A stretch of 5,411 nucleotides of DNA, taken from positions 1-5,411 of the forward strand of contig WRML01000175.1 of NCBI GenBank assembly GCA_009777165.1, read 5' to 3'. The notes below the pieces were generated by a model. It was not told the origin of the DNA and made no database searches. It saw only the letters and a list, made by a program, of their open reading frames with translations. How positions within the stretch are numbered: position 1 is the stretch's first letter; each line of letters begins with the position of its first letter. This stretch comes from Kiritimatiellota bacterium. Its GTDB lineage: Bacteria; Verrucomicrobiota; Kiritimatiellia; RFP12; UBA1067. Shown here in pieces: positions 4,676 to 5,411 of this stretch. Position numbers and translations under genes: made by a program.

Positions 4676-5411
4676 CTACCGCTCGTACAGCAACACGCGT
4701 TTGCGCTCGCGCAGAAAGACGCTGCTGGCGTTGTCCCACGCCGCGAACATCTCGTTCAACGGCGCCCCTGATTTCAGCGCGTCACGGGTTTGGGCGTCGC
4801 CGTAAAGCGTGTCGAACCATTGGGGGCGGGCCCCCTTGTGCCGCCACACGCGCCCCCCCCCGAAAAGGTCAGCCAGCGAGCGCAGGATGACGGCGGAGGT
4901 TTTCACGGGACGGAAGCGCGACGGGTCCGTCACGGAGAGGCGCACGCCGTCCAACTCCCCCCCCCCATACGGCGCGACACCTGCCGTGTAGCGGTGCGGG
5001 TGGAACGCGACCCCCCTCAGGCGGTGTTTGCGCAATGCCTCGCAACATTCCTCCGCCTTGATCCAGGGGGCCCCGAACACGCGGAACGCGAGGTTGGTCC
5101 CCCTCCCGCAGTCAATGCCCGGCAGCGCCTCGCTGAACACGGTGGCGGCGTAGGTCATCGCGGTTTCCCACGTCTTGATGCCGGGGGAGGGGGGGAGCCA
5201 GTCGGGGGTCCAAAGGGGAGGGGGGGGGCTCTGGAACCGCCGTCCGGCGGGCCCGGGGCGACACGCCCTGCCAGAAGCCTCCATCGGCGCGACGGAGAGG
5301 TTGAGGCCGAGGCCGAATTTCTGCCGCATCCACAGCGCGGTCTCGGCGGGGGTCATGCCGTAGACCATGGGCAGGGGGGCCGGGGGGGCGAAGGGGGTGG
5401 GCGGGGGGGGG
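4676..5411 (-). CDS. DUF1343 / NamZ-like exo-beta-N-acetylmuramidase family protein, C-terminal part (5' end outside window)
   Basis: Family members such as B. subtilis NamZ remove terminal N-acetylmuramic acid from peptidoglycan fragments; usual length is about 400 residues. The frame is open to the right edge, so about 244 C-terminal residues are present and the start and N-terminal catalytic region are missing; the ATG at 5368 is internal. Family hallmarks, counted from that Met: VYGMTPAE at 2-8, WLPPSPGIKTWETA at 57-70 (family W-x-PPSPN), CGRGTNLAFRVFGAPWI at 87-103 (family EGRGTT-PF-x-GAPW), and the closing repeat-like region to LLYER. Between residues 30 and 57 the match is poor: the family's Gly-Trp-x-Arg motif reads A-S-G-R and a Pro/Arg-rich stretch follows. 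Oddly many long G or C runs lie in this gene (C9 at 4853, C10 at 4957, G9 at 5220, G9 at 5403 to the edge), all compatible with an unbroken frame. Family assignment is good; enzymatic activity is inferred. Confidence 0.85.
   Translation of the reverse strand, partial: PPPPTPFAPPAPLPMVYGMTPAETALWMRQKFGLGLNLSVAPMEASGRACRPGPAGRRFQSPPPPLWTPDWLPPSPGIKTWETAMTYAATVFSEALPGIDCGRGTNLAFRVFGAPWIKAEECCEALRKHRLRGVAFHPHRYTAGVAPYGGGELDGVRLSVTDPSRFRPVKTSAVILRSLADLFGGGRVWRHKGARPQWFDTLYGDAQTRDALKSGAPLNEMFAAWDNASSVFLRERKRVLLYER
5183..5228 (+). other. G-quadruplex-type motif inside the DUF1343 gene
   Basis: The plus strand has G-tracts at 5183-5187, 5189-5195, 5204-5208, 5215-5218 and 5220-5228. The segment 5204-5228 alone satisfies four G3+ tracts with loops of 6, 1 and 1. 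The G-rich strand is the template strand of the overlapping gene. Structure formation is inferred from pattern only. Confidence 0.5.
5369..5411 (+). other. Second, denser G-quadruplex-type motif at the right edge
   Basis: G-tracts at 5369-5371, 5374-5379, 5382-5388, 5393-5397, 5399-5401 and 5403-5411 are separated by loops of 2, 2, 4, 1 and 1 nt. The opposite strand codes for a Pro-rich stretch (TPFAPPAPLP) just before VYGMTPAE. The last tract is cut by the window edge, so its true length is unknown. Confidence 0.55.

Noticed and set aside
4822..4835. GC-rich inverted sequence (GGGGGCGGGCCCCC) as a terminator for ruvC
   Set aside because: It lies deep within the opposing coding gene, the symmetric arms leave a minimal loop, and no T-run follows on either strand.

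Overview
This GC-rich window (roughly 60% GC by eye) holds six densely packed protein-coding genes with short intergenic gaps, the pattern of a bacterial chromosome. The exported Gfo/Idh/MocA-type oxidoreductase, the DUF1343 (NamZ-like) protein and the style of LeuS, DinB and RuvC point to the PVC superphylum, most likely Verrucomicrobiota/Kiritimatiellota or a relative. That placement rests on remembered family resemblance, not on a search. I see no mobile element, CRISPR array, tRNA or rRNA.

Layout. Positions 1-752 (+) carry the C-terminal part of leucyl-tRNA synthetase (leuS), cut by the left edge. After 38 bp comes dinB (791-1969, +), an apparently intact Y-family DNA polymerase IV. It ends exactly where the opposing oxidoreductase gene ends (1970-3328, -). 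That gene encodes a protein with a twin-arginine signal peptide and an NAD(P)-binding Rossmann fold. A divergent intergenic region (3329-3537) carries a sigma70-like promoter on each strand, a 14-bp direct repeat whose copies contain TTGACA, a small palindrome and a cluster of CTTGC motifs. It drives the oxidoreductase leftward and an unrecognised polytopic membrane protein (3538-4080) rightward. ruvC (4143-4670, +) follows after 62 bp with a weak hairpin. It converges, with a 5-bp gap, on the C-terminal part of a DUF1343/NamZ-like gene (4676-5411, -) that runs off the right edge.

How the genes relate. leuS, dinB and ruvC are housekeeping and DNA-maintenance genes (translation, translesion synthesis, Holliday-junction resolution). 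The oxidoreductase and the DUF1343 protein look like envelope or carbohydrate functions. Nothing ties the six genes into one pathway; the arrangement reads as ordinary chromosome. No clear novel multigene system is visible. The points most worth a second look are the structured divergent promoter region, the long G/C homopolymers and G-quadruplex-type motifs confined to the DUF1343 gene, the locally atypical segment in that gene, and the unassigned membrane protein.
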